From: Candidatus Thiodictyon syntrophicum
GTDB lineage: Bacteria > Pseudomonadota > Gammaproteobacteria > Chromatiales > Chromatiaceae
Direction of reading: 5' to 3'
DNA length: 64,000 nucleotides
NCBI RefSeq assembly: GCF_002813775.1
Contig: NZ_CP020370.1
Coordinates: 6,225,501-6,289,500 of the forward strand
The translations under genes and the position numbers were made by a program. The notes beneath the pieces are model-generated. The model was not told the DNA's origin, made no database searches, and saw nothing but the letters and a program-made list of their open reading frames with translations. Each line of letters begins with the position of its first letter. Positions within the stretch are counted from its first letter, which is position 1. Positions 11,418 through 21,459 of the stretch are shown here, piece by piece.

Positions 11418-14400
11418 TCAAGCACTGACGGCGGCCGGCACCGTGCGATTGCGGCCCTGTGCCTTGGCGCGGTACAGGGCCTCATCGGCCAGTCGCAGCA
11501 AGCGCTGCGGCGACGACTCATCCTGGGGAATCACCACGGCGACACCGGCACTCACCGTGACATGCCCGATCACCGATTCGGCATGGGGTATCGCGCAAGC
11601 TTCCAACCCGGTGCGGACGCCCTCGGCCAGGTGCAACATGCCCGTGAGGTCAATGCCCGCGGCAATGAAGGCGAACTCCTCCCCCCCATAGCGGGCCGCC
11701 AGATCGCCAGCCCTGCGGGCCTGGCTGCCGAGCACCCCGGCGAGCGTGCGCAGACACTCGTCGCCGGCCTGATGGCCATAGCAATCATTATAATTCTTGA
11801 ACCAATCCACGTCGAACATCGCCAGGGCGAGCGGCGCGCCGGAGCGGGCGGCGCGCCGCCATTCAGCCAGCAGGGTCTCATCGAAGCAGCGGCGATTGGC
11901 AATTCCCGTCAGGCCGTCACGGACGCTCAACGTCTCCAACAGGCAATTGGCCGCTTCCAATTCGCGGGTGCGGTCGGCGACCTTCTGTTCCAGGGACTCG
12001 TAGAGCCTCACATTCTCGATTGAAATGGCCAACTGATCGCAGAGCACGGACACCGTCTCGATCCCCTGGGCCGTGAATGCCGCGCGAAACAACCGATTTT
12101 CCAGGACCAGACAGGCCCTGATCCGTCCTTGCACGAAGATCGGCAGGGCCAGCAGTGAACACAGCGGCAGGCCGGCGAAGTGGGGGTCGCCGGCGAAACG
12201 GCTGTCGATTACCGCGTCCTCGGACACCACTGGCTGCAAGGTCGTCAGGACCAGTCGCCGCCCGGCGGATGAGACCAGCCCACGTTCTTCCGCCTCCGAC
12301 ACCGGCATCCGCTCCAGCCGCTCCACCCCCCGCAACCCGCCTTCCAGGTACCAGCGCCCAGCCTCATCCAGCATGAAGAAGCGCACGTCGGTGGCGCCGG
12401 TCAGTTGGCCCACCAATTCAGTCACCCGCGCCACCAATTGAGCGAGCCTGGTTTCCGACGCCAGGGCCTGCATGCCGCGCAGCAGGGCCTGGTGGTTCAA
12501 TGCCTCACCCTGGATGTCAGTGGTATCGACCTGATCGCGGGCGTCCAGAAAGGGCAGGCGCGCGCACATCGCCCGCACCTTGCCGTGAGCGCCCCACTGC
12601 CGATAGAGCGCCTGCGCCCGCCTCAGGAGCGGACGGCCGGCCTGTTCCAACCCGCGCCGCAGATAGAACTGTCCGGCCCGCTCGGTGGCCAAGCCATGAT
12701 GCCAGGGGCGCTGGTGGGCCTGCGCCTGACACATGGCCCGTTCAAATGCCGACTGGGCCTCCCAGGGCCGCTCCAGGGCGTCCAGCCGCTGCGCCTCCAC
12801 CAGTTCCCAGAGGTGGCTGAAGTTCATCGGGGCATCGGCCGCGCGGGCCGCGAGCCAGGCCTGGTTGGCGGCCACCTTCTCCAGCAATGGCGGGTGCTCG
12901 GTCGCGGGCGTCGCATGGATCCTCTCAATCAGCACCAATGAGTGCAGCAGATTGCCCAAGGCGATCAGGTAATAACCGGGAATACCCGACAGGAGGCCCT
13001 GGGCCGCCTCCGCATGGCATGCCAGTGCCTCCCGATCGTCAAACAGGCAGGCCGCCAGGCCCCGGTAAATGTGAAAAGTAACCAGCGCGGCGGAGTTGCC
13101 CTGGATCGCCGCCTGATGCGTCTGCTCATTGAAGTCGGCATCGTCGAAGCTTCCCGGTCGCTGCGTCTTGCCTTCCAGTGCGCGCACCAGTTGTCTGAAC
13201 GGAAGACTCGTCTCTTCCCCGAGGCGGTGCGCGTGCTTGCGGCAGAAACCGAGCGCGGCCGTGCACGCCGCGCCCATTTGCGCGAGATCGCCGCAGACCT
13301 CGATGGTGGCCCGCAGCGTCGTGCAGAATGAGTAACCAACCAGTTCCAGGTCGCCCGCCCGCAGGGCCGCGTCGATCGTAGCGCGGGAGTGGCGGAGGTC
13401 CTCCTCTACCGGCCGAAACCAGTGGCTGGAAAAGAGGGCAAGCACATGCCGGACGCGGGCGGTTTCAGCACCCCCTTCACGGGCCATTCCGGTCGCCAAT
13501 GCCATGCAGGCCAGGTGGTAACCGGTGGCGTAGTCACCGCGAAACACGATGGCCGGCAAGCAGGTCATCGCCAATGCCACAAGAAATAGATCGCTGTAAC
13601 CGTGCTCGAGCCACCAACGGCTAAGCCGCAGCAGGATCCAGATGGCCGGCAGCGGTTGCTTGAAAAAAGCCGTGAACAGCATGCGGTTCATGATCCTGGC
13701 GGCACCAAGAAGCACCTCGTCGGCCAGCGCGGGACTCGTTGGCAGTCGCTCCAACGCGCCCTGGTCGATATGCCGATACAACAGGTCGAGTTCCTCTTCC
13801 AGGAGGTGCGGCAGGTCATCCGTCGGCACCGTCACGCCGAGTGAATCCAATCGCCTGCAGCCGAGCGCGAAGGCATCCAGATAGCGCACGCGAGCGGTCA
13901 AACTCATGATCTGTATGCACGTCGGCCCCACCAGTTGCAGGGGCACCGCAGCCCGGAGCCCGAGTAACTCAAAGACCTCGTCCGCCTCACAATGATGTGA
14001 TTGGCTGTAGAGCACCAAGTGCAACTCGGCATAGAGTGCAAAGGTGTCCTCCTGTTCGTTCTGCCAGGCGTCCGCCGGCAACAGGTCGGCGGCTATCCGC
14101 AGGAAGCGCTCCGCGGTCGCGAAGGAACCGGCCTGGCGCGCCCGCAAGGCCGCACCGATGAACAAAGGACGTGCGGTGGCCCGCTCGGCACGGTCGCGGA
14201 TCAGCGGGGCGGCGGCGGCATAGTGCTCCGCGGCGGCGAATTGATGCACCGATGCGGCCCCCGCCTGGACGAAACGCCGGGCCATGGCCAAGTGCAACCG
14301 GCCCCGTGAGGCGTCGTCCCGGAGCTGGTAGACCGCCTGCGCCATCCGGTCGTGACAGAACCGCAGCCGGGCAGTCGGATCAGCCCGGCCGAACGCAACC

Positions 14401-16376
14401 GCGCTCGGCGTGACGAGGATCCCCAGTTCCAAGGCCGGCGCGAGCCGCTCGACGAGGGTCGCCGGGGTGTCGCCCGTGGCCAGTGTCAGGGTGCCCAAGT
14501 CACAGGCGGTGCCCACGCAGGCGACGGCGACCAGGAGGTCGGCGGTCGCCGTCGGCAGGCGGGCCAGCCGCCCGGCGAGAAAGTCCACCACATTGGCGCT
14601 GGCCGGGTGTAGTGCGATGGCAGCGGCGTCCCACCGCCACTGCCCGCATTCCGGGTCGGGCAACAACTGGCCTTCCCGGTGCAGGGTGTTGACGAACTCG
14701 ACCGCAAAAAAGGGGTTACCGCCGGTCTTGTCGTTCACGAGCGCAGCCAATGGCGACAGGGTGGCGGCAGGCTGGTGCAGCATGTCCCCCAGCAGCCCGA
14801 CCAGGTCTTCACACATCAGATTCGACAAGGTAATGACCAATGCCGGCGGCCCGGTGGCGGACCGCTGGCACAGCAACCGCGCCACCGGATGGGCATTATC
14901 GACCTCGTTATCGCGCCAGGCACCGACCAGCAGGAGGCCCGCCAGGTCGGTCTCATCCAGCAGGGCACGAATGAAGTCCAGCGATGGCTGGTCGGCCCAT
15001 TGCAGGTCGTCGAGAAAGAGCACCAGAGAGCGCGCGGGCGCTGCCACCTGGCGCAGCAGCGCGACAAGCAGGGTGCGCAGGCGCACCTGTGACTCGAGCG
15101 GTCCGAGCACCGGCGCGGGGGCCCGCGGGCCCAGCACGGCCTCCAGTTCGGGCAGGACCTCGAACAATGCACCGGCATCCGGACCAAGCCCCGCCAGCAA
15201 CCGCTCGCGCCACTGGGCGAGCGCCGCCGCGGGTTCGGCCAGCAGCCAGTGGCACAATTGGCGCAGACATTGCGTCGGCGCCAGGAACGGCCGGTCGCGC
15301 CGGTACTGGTCGCACTTGCCCGTGATGAACAGCCCCCCCGCGAGGGTCACGGGCCGGTGGAGTTCATTGATCAGCGCCGTCTTGCCGACCCCCGCATATC
15401 CGGCTACGAACAGCCCCCGGGGACCGTCTCCCGGCCGGTCCCGGGTCAGGTTCCTAAAGGCCGCCAGCAGCGTCTGCAACTCCTGCTCGCGACCATACAG
15501 ACGGCGCGGCGGGCGCGGCGACAGGGGCAGGTCGTGTTCTCTGAGTTGCCATTGCCCGGCCGGCTCGGTGACGGCCAGGGCCCGGCGCAGGCGCCGCAGG
15601 TCGTGGGCCAGGCCCGCGGCGCTTTGATAGCGGTCGTCCGGTTCCTTGGCCAGCAGGGTCAGGATCAGGTCGGACAGGCGCGGCGGCAACCAGGGCGCCC
15701 GGGTCACGGGCGGGACCGGCACCGCGGCGAGGTGGGCATGGACCAGCGCCAGGGTGTCGGTCCCCTCAAACGGTGGGGCGCCCGTCGCCAGGGCATAGAG
15801 GGTGGCCCCCAAGGAGTAGAGGTCGGCGCGGTAATCGACCGGTCGATTCATCCGTCCAGTCTGTTCGGGGGAGCTATAGGCCAGGGTACCGAGGATGCGA
15901 CTCGGGTGCTCGAATGGCGGATTTTCCTCGGTACAGACCGTGGCGAGATCAAAGTCGGTGAGTTGCACCTGCAACTCGTCCGGTCCGCCATGATCCGACC
16001 CGCGGGGCCGGATCAGTATCCCCCCGGGATGGATGTTCCGGTGAATGACCCCGCGCGCATGAATGGCGGCCAGGAGGTGCGCCAATGCTTCGGACAGGGC
16101 GAGCAACGGCGCAAGTTCCCCCTGGCACCCCGCCGGGCTGAGCCTGATGCCGCCAAAGTCCTCGATGGTCAGTTCCCGGGCGGCCGGGTCGAACCGCACC
16201 AGACGCGGACAACCCGCCACCCCCTGCAGGCGTTCAAGGATACGTTGCTCGTTACGCAGGGCGGCCAGGGAAGCGCCATCATCGAGCGCCTGTTTGACCA
16301 GTAGTGCAGACCCATCGACCGGGTCGGTGGTGCGATACTCGCGAAACGCCTGGCCGACGCGCAATACGGTCATCAT
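11418..16376 (-). CDS. Ser/Thr kinase-like, AAA/TPR, GAF and GGDEF signalling protein
   Basis: 1652 residues. Domains in order: a protein-kinase fold (about 1-265) with HRNIHPGG (112-119) and DFD (141-143); a STAND-type ATPase with Walker A GYAGVGKT (326-333) and Walker B LVLFLDDLQWAD; a long helical TPR-like region; a GAF domain (about 1310-1460); and a C-terminal GGDEF domain with GGEEF (1564-1568). An RAGD inhibitory site lies five residues before GGEEF. The output is predicted to be cyclic-di-GMP synthesis. In the kinase the catalytic HRD aspartate is Asn114 and DFG is DFD, so phosphotransfer is doubtful. AGGAG lies just before the start at 16376. Confidence 0.9.
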   Translation of the reverse strand: MMTVLRVGQAFREYRTTDPVDGSALLVKQALDDGASLAALRNEQRILERLQGVAGCPRLVRFDPAARELTIEDFGGIRLSPAGCQGELAPLLALSEALAHLLAAIHARGVIHRNIHPGGILIRPRGSDHGGPDELQVQLTDFDLATVCTEENPPFEHPSRILGTLAYSSPEQTGRMNRPVDYRADLYSLGATLYALATGAPPFEGTDTLALVHAHLAAVPVPPVTRAPWLPPRLSDLILTLLAKEPDDRYQSAAGLAHDLRRLRRALAVTEPAGQWQLREHDLPLSPRPPRRLYGREQELQTLLAAFRNLTRDRPGDGPRGLFVAGYAGVGKTALINELHRPVTLAGGLFITGKCDQYRRDRPFLAPTQCLRQLCHWLLAEPAAALAQWRERLLAGLGPDAGALFEVLPELEAVLGPRAPAPVLGPLESQVRLRTLLVALLRQVAAPARSLVLFLDDLQWADQPSLDFIRALLDETDLAGLLLVGAWRDNEVDNAHPVARLLCQRSATGPPALVITLSNLMCEDLVGLLGDMLHQPAATLSPLAALVNDKTGGNPFFAVEFVNTLHREGQLLPDPECGQWRWDAAAIALHPASANVVDFLAGRLARLPTATADLLVAVACVGTACDLGTLTLATGDTPATLVERLAPALELGILVTPSAVAFGRADPTARLRFCHDRMAQAVYQLRDDASRGRLHLAMARRFVQAGAASVHQFAAAEHYAAAAPLIRDRAERATARPLFIGAALRARQAGSFATAERFLRIAADLLPADAWQNEQEDTFALYAELHLVLYSQSHHCEADEVFELLGLRAAVPLQLVGPTCIQIMSLTARVRYLDAFALGCRRLDSLGVTVPTDDLPHLLEEELDLLYRHIDQGALERLPTSPALADEVLLGAARIMNRMLFTAFFKQPLPAIWILLRLSRWWLEHGYSDLFLVALAMTCLPAIVFRGDYATGYHLACMALATGMAREGGAETARVRHVLALFSSHWFRPVEEDLRHSRATIDAALRAGDLELVGYSFCTTLRATIEVCGDLAQMGAACTAALGFCRKHAHRLGEETSLPFRQLVRALEGKTQRPGSFDDADFNEQTHQAAIQGNSAALVTFHIYRGLAACLFDDREALACHAEAAQGLLSGIPGYYLIALGNLLHSLVLIERIHATPATEHPPLLEKVAANQAWLAARAADAPMNFSHLWELVEAQRLDALERPWEAQSAFERAMCQAQAHQRPWHHGLATERAGQFYLRRGLEQAGRPLLRRAQALYRQWGAHGKVRAMCARLPFLDARDQVDTTDIQGEALNHQALLRGMQALASETRLAQLVARVTELVGQLTGATDVRFFMLDEAGRWYLEGGLRGVERLERMPVSEAEERGLVSSAGRRLVLTTLQPVVSEDAVIDSRFAGDPHFAGLPLCSLLALPIFVQGRIRACLVLENRLFRAAFTAQGIETVSVLCDQLAISIENVRLYESLEQKVADRTRELEAANCLLETLSVRDGLTGIANRRCFDETLLAEWRRAARSGAPLALAMFDVDWFKNYNDCYGHQAGDECLRTLAGVLGSQARRAGDLAARYGGEEFAFIAAGIDLTGMLHLAEGVRTGLEACAIPHAESVIGHVTVSAGVAVVIPQDESSPQRLLRLADEALYRAKAQGRNRTVPAAVSA

Positions 16377-16424
16377 CGGGTCTCCTTTCGATCTGCATGG
16401 GTCAGGCGCCGCGGCTGGACTCTG

Positions 16425-17618
16425 CTATTGGAGCGCATCCCCGGGCACGCGCACCCAGCCCTCCATCAACACCCGGGCGCTGCGGCTCATGATGGCCTTG
16501 GTCACGACCCATTCGCCGTCGACCTGGTTGGCCTCGGCACCGACCCGCAGGGTCCCCGAGGGATGACCGAAGCGCACTGCGGTGCGCGCACCGCCGCCGG
16601 CGGCGAGGTTCACCAGCGTGCCCGGGATCGCCGCCGCGGTGCCGATGGCAACCGCGGCCGTGCCCATCATGGCGTGATGCAGCTTGCCCATCGAGAGTGC
16701 CCGCACCAGCACGTCCATGTCGGCGACCGCGACCTGCTTACCACTCGATGATACATAGGCCGCCGGCTTGGCGACAAAGGCGACCTTGGGGGTGTGCTGG
16801 CGTTTGGCAGCCTCATCGATGTGTTTGATGAGCCCCATACGCACGGCGCCATAGGCACGAATGGTCTCGAACATGGCCAGGGCCTTGGCATCGCCGTTGA
16901 TGGCGTCCTGCAGCTCGGTGCCCGTATAGCCGATGGCATCCGCATTCACGAAAATGGTCGGGATGCCGGCATTGATCATGGTGACCGTGAGCGTGCCGAC
17001 CCCAGGGACCTCGAGCGTATCCACCAGGTTGCCGGTGGGGAACATGGCGCCCCCCGCGCCCTCTTCCTCGGCCGCCGGGTCCATGAATTCGAGCTGCACC
17101 TCCGCGGCGGGGAAGGTCACGCCGTCGAGCTCGAAGTCACCGGTTTCCTGCACCGCACCGTTGGTGATGGGCACGTGCGCGATGATGGTCTTGGCGATGT
17201 TTGCCTGCCAGATGCGCACGATCGCCACGCCGTCGCGCGGAATACGGGCGGCATCGACCAGCCCGCTGCTGATCGCAAAGGAGCCGACCGCGGCGGAGAG
17301 ATTGCCGCAGTTGCCGCTCCAGTCGACGAAGGCCGTGTCGATGGACACCTGCCCGAACAGATAATCGCAGTCGTGATCGGGCCTGCTGCTCTTGGACAGA
17401 ATGACCGTCTTGCTGGTGCTGGAGGTCGCCCCGCCCATGCCGTCGATCTGTTTACCGTAGGGGTCGGGGCTGCCGATGACCCGCAGCAATAGCGCGTCAC
17501 GCGCCGCGCCCGGCACCTGCGCGCTTGCGGGAAGGTCCTGCAGGCGGAAGAACACGCCTTTGCTGGTGCCGCCGCGCATGTAGGTGGCGGGAATCTTGAT
17601 CTGGGGTATGTGAGACAT
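16425..17618 (-). CDS. prpF: 2-methylaconitate cis-trans isomerase PrpF
   Basis: 397 residues, normal for PrpF. The N-terminal PATYMRGGTSKGVFF, the TSSTSK motif (Lys70) and SGNCGN (Cys104) match the active-site positions of the family. PrpF isomerises the 2-methylaconitate made by AcnD so that an ordinary aconitase can finish the 2-methylcitrate cycle of propionate oxidation. It lies 118 bases downstream of acnD on the same strand, the usual pairing. The other prp genes (prpB, prpC) are not in the window. Confidence 0.93.
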   Translation of the reverse strand: MSHIPQIKIPATYMRGGTSKGVFFRLQDLPASAQVPGAARDALLLRVIGSPDPYGKQIDGMGGATSSTSKTVILSKSSRPDHDCDYLFGQVSIDTAFVDWSGNCGNLSAAVGSFAISSGLVDAARIPRDGVAIVRIWQANIAKTIIAHVPITNGAVQETGDFELDGVTFPAAEVQLEFMDPAAEEEGAGGAMFPTGNLVDTLEVPGVGTLTVTMINAGIPTIFVNADAIGYTGTELQDAINGDAKALAMFETIRAYGAVRMGLIKHIDEAAKRQHTPKVAFVAKPAAYVSSSGKQVAVADMDVLVRALSMGKLHHAMMGTAAVAIGTAAAIPGTLVNLAAGGGARTAVRFGHPSGTLRVGAEANQVDGEWVVTKAIMSRSARVLMEGWVRVPGDALQ

Positions 17619-17660
17619 AAGGAATGTTTTCCGGGCGTTGCTAAGGCGATGTCAGGAGGA

Positions 17661-17742
17661 CCTAGCGCTAAAGGAGCGGGGGCGTCCCGCCCCCGCATGG
17701 CAGGGTGTCGGGGCGGGACGCCCCGACTCCTTTGGGCTAGGC
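17661..17742. repeat. Palindromic element between acnD and prpF
   Basis: The outer arms CCTAGCGCTAAAGGAG and the complement of CTCCTTTGGGCTAGG frame inner arms GGGGCGTCCCGCCCC and GGGGCGGGACGCCCC. The right end contains the acnD stop codon (17737-17739). The element could be a transcript-stabilising hairpin or an attenuator between the two cistrons. Confidence 0.7.
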
Positions 17743-20331
17743 CGCTTTTGACGACTCGAGGAAGTCCTGCGCGAAGCGCTGCAATACCCCGCCGGCATCA
17801 TAGATCAAGACCTCTTCGGCGGTATCGAGACGACAGGTCACCGGCACCTCCACACGCTCGCCGTTCCTGCGGTTGATCACCAGGGTGAGATCCGCGCGCG
17901 GCTTGCGCTCGCCGAGCACGTCGAAGGTCTCGGTGCCGTCTATACCTAAGGTCTTGCGGTTCACTCCCGGTTTGAACTCCAGCGGCAGCACACCCATGCC
18001 GACCAGATTGGTCCGGTGGATCCGCTCGAAGCCTTCGGCCGCGATGGCCTCCACACCGGCCAGGCGCACGCCCTTGGCGGCCCAGTCACGCGAGGACCCC
18101 TGACCATAGTCGGCCCCGGCGATGATGATCAGCGGCTGCTTGCGCTCCATATAGGTCTCGATGGCCTCCCACATCCGGGTGACCTTGCCTTCCGGCTCGA
18201 TCCGGGCGAGCGATCCCTTCTTGACCTGCCCGTCGACCACGGCCATCTCGTTCACCAACTGCGGATTGGCGAAGGTGGCGCGCTGGGCGGTCAGGTGGTC
18301 TCCGCGGTGGGTGGCATACGAATTGAAGTCCTCTTCCGGCAGGCCCATCTTGGCCAGGTACTCACCGGATGCGCTATTCGCCATGATGGCATTGGACGGC
18401 GACAGATGGTCGGTGGTGATGTTGTCCGGCAGGACGGCCAGCGCACGCATACCCTTCAGCGTGCGCGCCCCCGCCAGCGCACCTTCCCAGTACGGCGGAC
18501 GGCGGATGTAGGTGGACATCGGACGCCAATCGTACAGCGGGGTGACCTTGACGCCATCGTCCTGCGCGACGGCGAACATCGGGATATATATTTGGCGGTA
18601 CTGTTCCGGCTTCACGCTGGCGGCGACGATGGCGTCGATCTCTTCATCGGACGGCCAGATGTCCTTCAAGGTGATCGGCTTGCCGGCGGCGTCCAAACCC
18701 AGCGCGTCTTTCTCGATATCGAAGCGGATGGTACCGGCAATGGCGTAGGCCACCACCAGCGGCGGCGAGGCCAGGAAGGCCTGCTTGGCATAGGGGTGGA
18801 TACGGCCGTCGAAATTGCGGTTCCCGGACAAGACGGCCGTGGTGTAAAGGTCGCGGTCGATGATCTCCTGCTGGATCGCCGGGTCCAGGGCACCGGACAT
18901 CCCGTTGCAGGTGGTGCAGGCATAGCCGACGATGCCGAAACCAAGCTTCTCCAGTTCGGTCAGCAGTCCGGCCTCTTCCAGATACAGTTTGGCCACCTTG
19001 GAGCCCGGCGCGAAGGAGGACTTGACCCAGGGCTTGCGCACCAGACTAAGCTGATTGGCCTTGCGCGCCAGCAGGGCCGCCGCCACCACGTTGCGCGGAT
19101 TGCTGGTATTGGTGCAACTGGTGATGGCCGCGATGATCACGGCGCCATCGGGCATTTCGCCCTTCTTCTCTTCCCAGGCACCGGCGATGCCGCGCGCGGC
19201 CAGGTCGGACGTCGGCAGACGCCGGTGCGGATTGGAGGGGCCGGCCATGTTGCGCACCACGGACGACAGATCGAACTCCAGCACCCGCGGGTATTCGGCG
19301 TCGACCAGGCTGTCGGCCCATAGACCGGCAGTCTTGGCGTAGTTCTCGACCAGCGCGACCTGCTCCGGCTCGCGACCGGTCAGCTTGAGATAGTCGATGG
19401 TCTGCCGGTCGATATAAAAGAGGCCGGCGGTGGCGCCGAATTCCGGTGTCATATTGGAGATGGTGGCGCGGTCACCGATGGTCAGGTCGGCGGCACCTTC
19501 ACCGAAGAACTCGAGATAGGCGCCCACCACCCGCTCCTTGCGCAGGAACTCGGTCAGGGCCAGCACGATGTCGGTGGCGGTGATGCCCGGCTGGCGCCGG
19601 CCGGTCAGCTTCACCCCGATGATATCGGGCAGACGCATCATGGACGCACGACCCAGCATCACGGTCTCCGCCTCCAGCCCGCCGACGCCGATCGCGATCA
19701 CCCCCAGTGCATCGACATGCGGGGTATGGCTGTCGGTACCGACACAGGTATCCGGGAAGGCCACGCCGTCACGGACCTGGACCACCGGCGACATCTTCTC
19801 CAGATTGATCTGGTGCATGATGCCGTTGCCGGCCGGTATCACATCGACGTTCTTGAACGCCTTCTTGGTCCAATTGATGAAGTCGAAGCGGTCCTCATTG
19901 CGCCGGTCCTCAATGGCGCGGTTTTTGGCGAAGGCGTCCGGATCGAAGCCGCCGCACTCCACGGCCAGCGAGTGGTCGACGATCAATTGGGTCGGCACGA
20001 CCGGGTTCACCTGGGCGGGATCACCGCCCATCCCGGCGATGGCGTCGCGCAGGCCGGCGAGGTCGACCAGTGCGGTCTGGCCGAGGATATCGTGGCACAC
20101 GACCCGGGCCGGGAACCAGGGGAAATCCAACTCCTGCCTGCGCTCGATGAGCTGCGCAAGCGAGTCGGTCAGCGTGTCGGGGTCGCAACGGCGCACCAGG
20201 TTTTCGGCCAGCACGCGCGAGGTATAGGGCAGCCCGGCATAGGCGCCGGGCTTGATCGCATCGACTGCGGCACGCGCGTCGAAGTAGCTCAGGTCGGTGC
20301 CGGGCAGGGGTTTGCGGTTGGTGGTATTCAT
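17737..20331 (-). CDS. acnD: Fe/S-dependent 2-methylcitrate dehydratase AcnD
   Basis: 864 residues, the full AcnD length. The cluster cysteines are visible as Cys406 in ITSCTNTSN and Cys472/Cys475 in ACTTCNG. The protein is aconitase-like but is identified as AcnD by its neighbour prpF and by the N-terminal motif PGTDLSYFDARAAVDAI. It dehydrates 2-methylcitrate to 2-methylaconitate, which PrpF then isomerises. In a PHB-storing bacterium the pathway would clear propionyl-CoA. The stop codon sits within a palindromic repeat. Confidence 0.93.
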   Translation of the reverse strand: MNTTNRKPLPGTDLSYFDARAAVDAIKPGAYAGLPYTSRVLAENLVRRCDPDTLTDSLAQLIERRQELDFPWFPARVVCHDILGQTALVDLAGLRDAIAGMGGDPAQVNPVVPTQLIVDHSLAVECGGFDPDAFAKNRAIEDRRNEDRFDFINWTKKAFKNVDVIPAGNGIMHQINLEKMSPVVQVRDGVAFPDTCVGTDSHTPHVDALGVIAIGVGGLEAETVMLGRASMMRLPDIIGVKLTGRRQPGITATDIVLALTEFLRKERVVGAYLEFFGEGAADLTIGDRATISNMTPEFGATAGLFYIDRQTIDYLKLTGREPEQVALVENYAKTAGLWADSLVDAEYPRVLEFDLSSVVRNMAGPSNPHRRLPTSDLAARGIAGAWEEKKGEMPDGAVIIAAITSCTNTSNPRNVVAAALLARKANQLSLVRKPWVKSSFAPGSKVAKLYLEEAGLLTELEKLGFGIVGYACTTCNGMSGALDPAIQQEIIDRDLYTTAVLSGNRNFDGRIHPYAKQAFLASPPLVVAYAIAGTIRFDIEKDALGLDAAGKPITLKDIWPSDEEIDAIVAASVKPEQYRQIYIPMFAVAQDDGVKVTPLYDWRPMSTYIRRPPYWEGALAGARTLKGMRALAVLPDNITTDHLSPSNAIMANSASGEYLAKMGLPEEDFNSYATHRGDHLTAQRATFANPQLVNEMAVVDGQVKKGSLARIEPEGKVTRMWEAIETYMERKQPLIIIAGADYGQGSSRDWAAKGVRLAGVEAIAAEGFERIHRTNLVGMGVLPLEFKPGVNRKTLGIDGTETFDVLGERKPRADLTLVINRRNGERVEVPVTCRLDTAEEVLIYDAGGVLQRFAQDFLESSKAA

Positions 20332-20692
20332 GGGGCTATACTTCTTGGGCGTTAGGGTGCGTCGCGATGGACGGTGAGAACAGGGTCATTGCCGTGTCGG
20401 CACGCCGCGAGGGCCTCGCACCGATGCGCAATTTTCAGAAAGTTAAACCCCCCGATTTTAGCCACCCGCAGGGAGCCGGGCAAGGGCCGCCGACCGCGGC
20501 GCACGCGCCAGCCGTAGGATGGGCAAAGCGAGAGCGATGCCCATCATCGAGGATCGCGCCGACAGATGGGCATCGCTGCGTTCTGCCCATCCTACAGGCG
20601 TCGCCGACCACATCAGGATCAGCCTGCGACACCCGGCGCTACCGCCGGGCCCGGCTGCCGGGCCGGCGGGACGGACTGCCGCGGCCTGTACC
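20332..20692. other. Intergenic region upstream of acnD and the FitAB-type pair
   Basis: About 360 bases with no gene. It must carry the acnD promoter on the minus strand, but no clear -35/-10 pair was found there. The middle is taken up by the palindromic repeat at 20514-20595. Confidence 0.5.
20514..20595. repeat. GTAGGATGGGCAAAGCG palindromic element
   Basis: The ends GTAGGATGGGCAAAGCG and GCGTTCTGCCCATCCTAC are inverted copies, with inner complementary parts GCGATGCCCATC and GATGGGCATCGC. This is a REP-like hairpin of 82 bases. It has the same architecture as the GTAGGGTGCGCC family but a different sequence. Confidence 0.75.
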
Positions 20693-20728
20693 TTGCCCAA
20701 GCCGCAGACAATGACTACAATGCTATCA
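20693..20728 (+). promoter_or_regulatory. Sigma-70 type promoter and possible FitA half-site
   Basis: TTGCCC (20693-20698), a 17-base spacer and TACAAT (20716-20721) form a good promoter 34 bases before the antitoxin start. The octamer TGCTATCA (20721-20728), starting on the last base of the -10, resembles the half-site described for Neisseria FitA (recalled, not checked). No good second half-site was found. Confidence 0.5.
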
Positions 20729-20754
20729 ATGCAAGCATCCCCGAGGACTCGCCC

Positions 20755-21012
20755 ATGGCGGCGATCACGATCCGAAATATCGACGACTCACTCAAGACCC
20801 GCCTGCGGATCAGCGCGGCGCAACGCGGCTGTTCGATGGAAGAAGAGGCACGGCGGATCCTGCGCGAGGCCCTGGGAGCACCCGCCGCCGAGACCTGTCT
20901 CGGTACCCGCCTGCACCAGCGCGTGCTGGAGGTCTCGGGGGGTGCCGAGCTTGCACTCCCGACCCGTTCCCAGCCCCGTGCGGCCCCTGCATTCGGCGAC
21001 GACGAGCCGTGA
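20755..21012 (+). CDS. FitA-like ribbon-helix-helix antitoxin
   Basis: 85 residues. MAAITIRNIDDSLKTRLRISAAQRG followed by a helix with EEEARRILREAL is the Arc/FitA-type ribbon-helix-helix fold, which binds operator DNA; the C-terminal tail normally wraps the PIN toxin. It overlaps the toxin gene by four bases (GTGA), the usual arrangement for antitoxin first, toxin second. It is expected to repress its own promoter together with the toxin. Confidence 0.85.
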   Translation: MAAITIRNIDDSLKTRLRISAAQRGCSMEEEARRILREALGAPAAETCLGTRLHQRVLEVSGGAELALPTRSQPRAAPAFGDDEP

Positions 21013-21434
21013 TCCTGCTCGACACCAACGTCGTTTCCGAGTGGATGAAGCGGGAGCCGGAACCGGCCGTCATTGCCTGGCTCGACGGCCAGCTCGCCAG
21101 CCGTTTATTCATATCCGCAGTGACGCGAGCAGAGATTGAAGTCGGCATCGGGATTCTGCCCGAGGGCCGGCGCAAGACCGCCCTCACGGCCGCCGCGCAG
21201 GTCGTGCTGCGGGACTTCGAGCAACGGTGCCTGGCATTCGACTGCGCCTGCGCGACGCGGTACGCATCCATCCTGGCCGAATCCCGGCGCCTGGGGCGGC
21301 CGATCTCGGTCGAGGACGCCCAGATTGCCGCCATCGCCTTGCACCATCAGGGACAATTGGCTACGCGCAATATCGCGGATTTCGATTTTCTCGCCGACCT
21401 GCAACTCGTCAATCCCTGGACCCGGCAACCATAG
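21009..21434 (+). CDS. PIN-domain toxin, FitB/VapC family
   Basis: 141 residues from a GTG start that overlaps the antitoxin stop. The PIN signature is complete: MILLDTNVVSEWM (Asp5), TRAEIEVGI with the conserved Glu, and VEDAQIAAIA with the second Asp, then TRNIADFDFL. PIN toxins are magnesium-dependent RNases that cleave tRNA or rRNA. The pair with the RHH antitoxin upstream makes a complete FitAB-type module. The downstream decayed SGNH gene begins only a few codons after the stop. Confidence 0.88.
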   Translation: MILLDTNVVSEWMKREPEPAVIAWLDGQLASRLFISAVTRAEIEVGIGILPEGRRKTALTAAAQVVLRDFEQRCLAFDCACATRYASILAESRRLGRPISVEDAQIAAIALHHQGQLATRNIADFDFLADLQLVNPWTRQP

Positions 21435-21459
21435 GTAGCTCGACCACATACGCAGAGAC

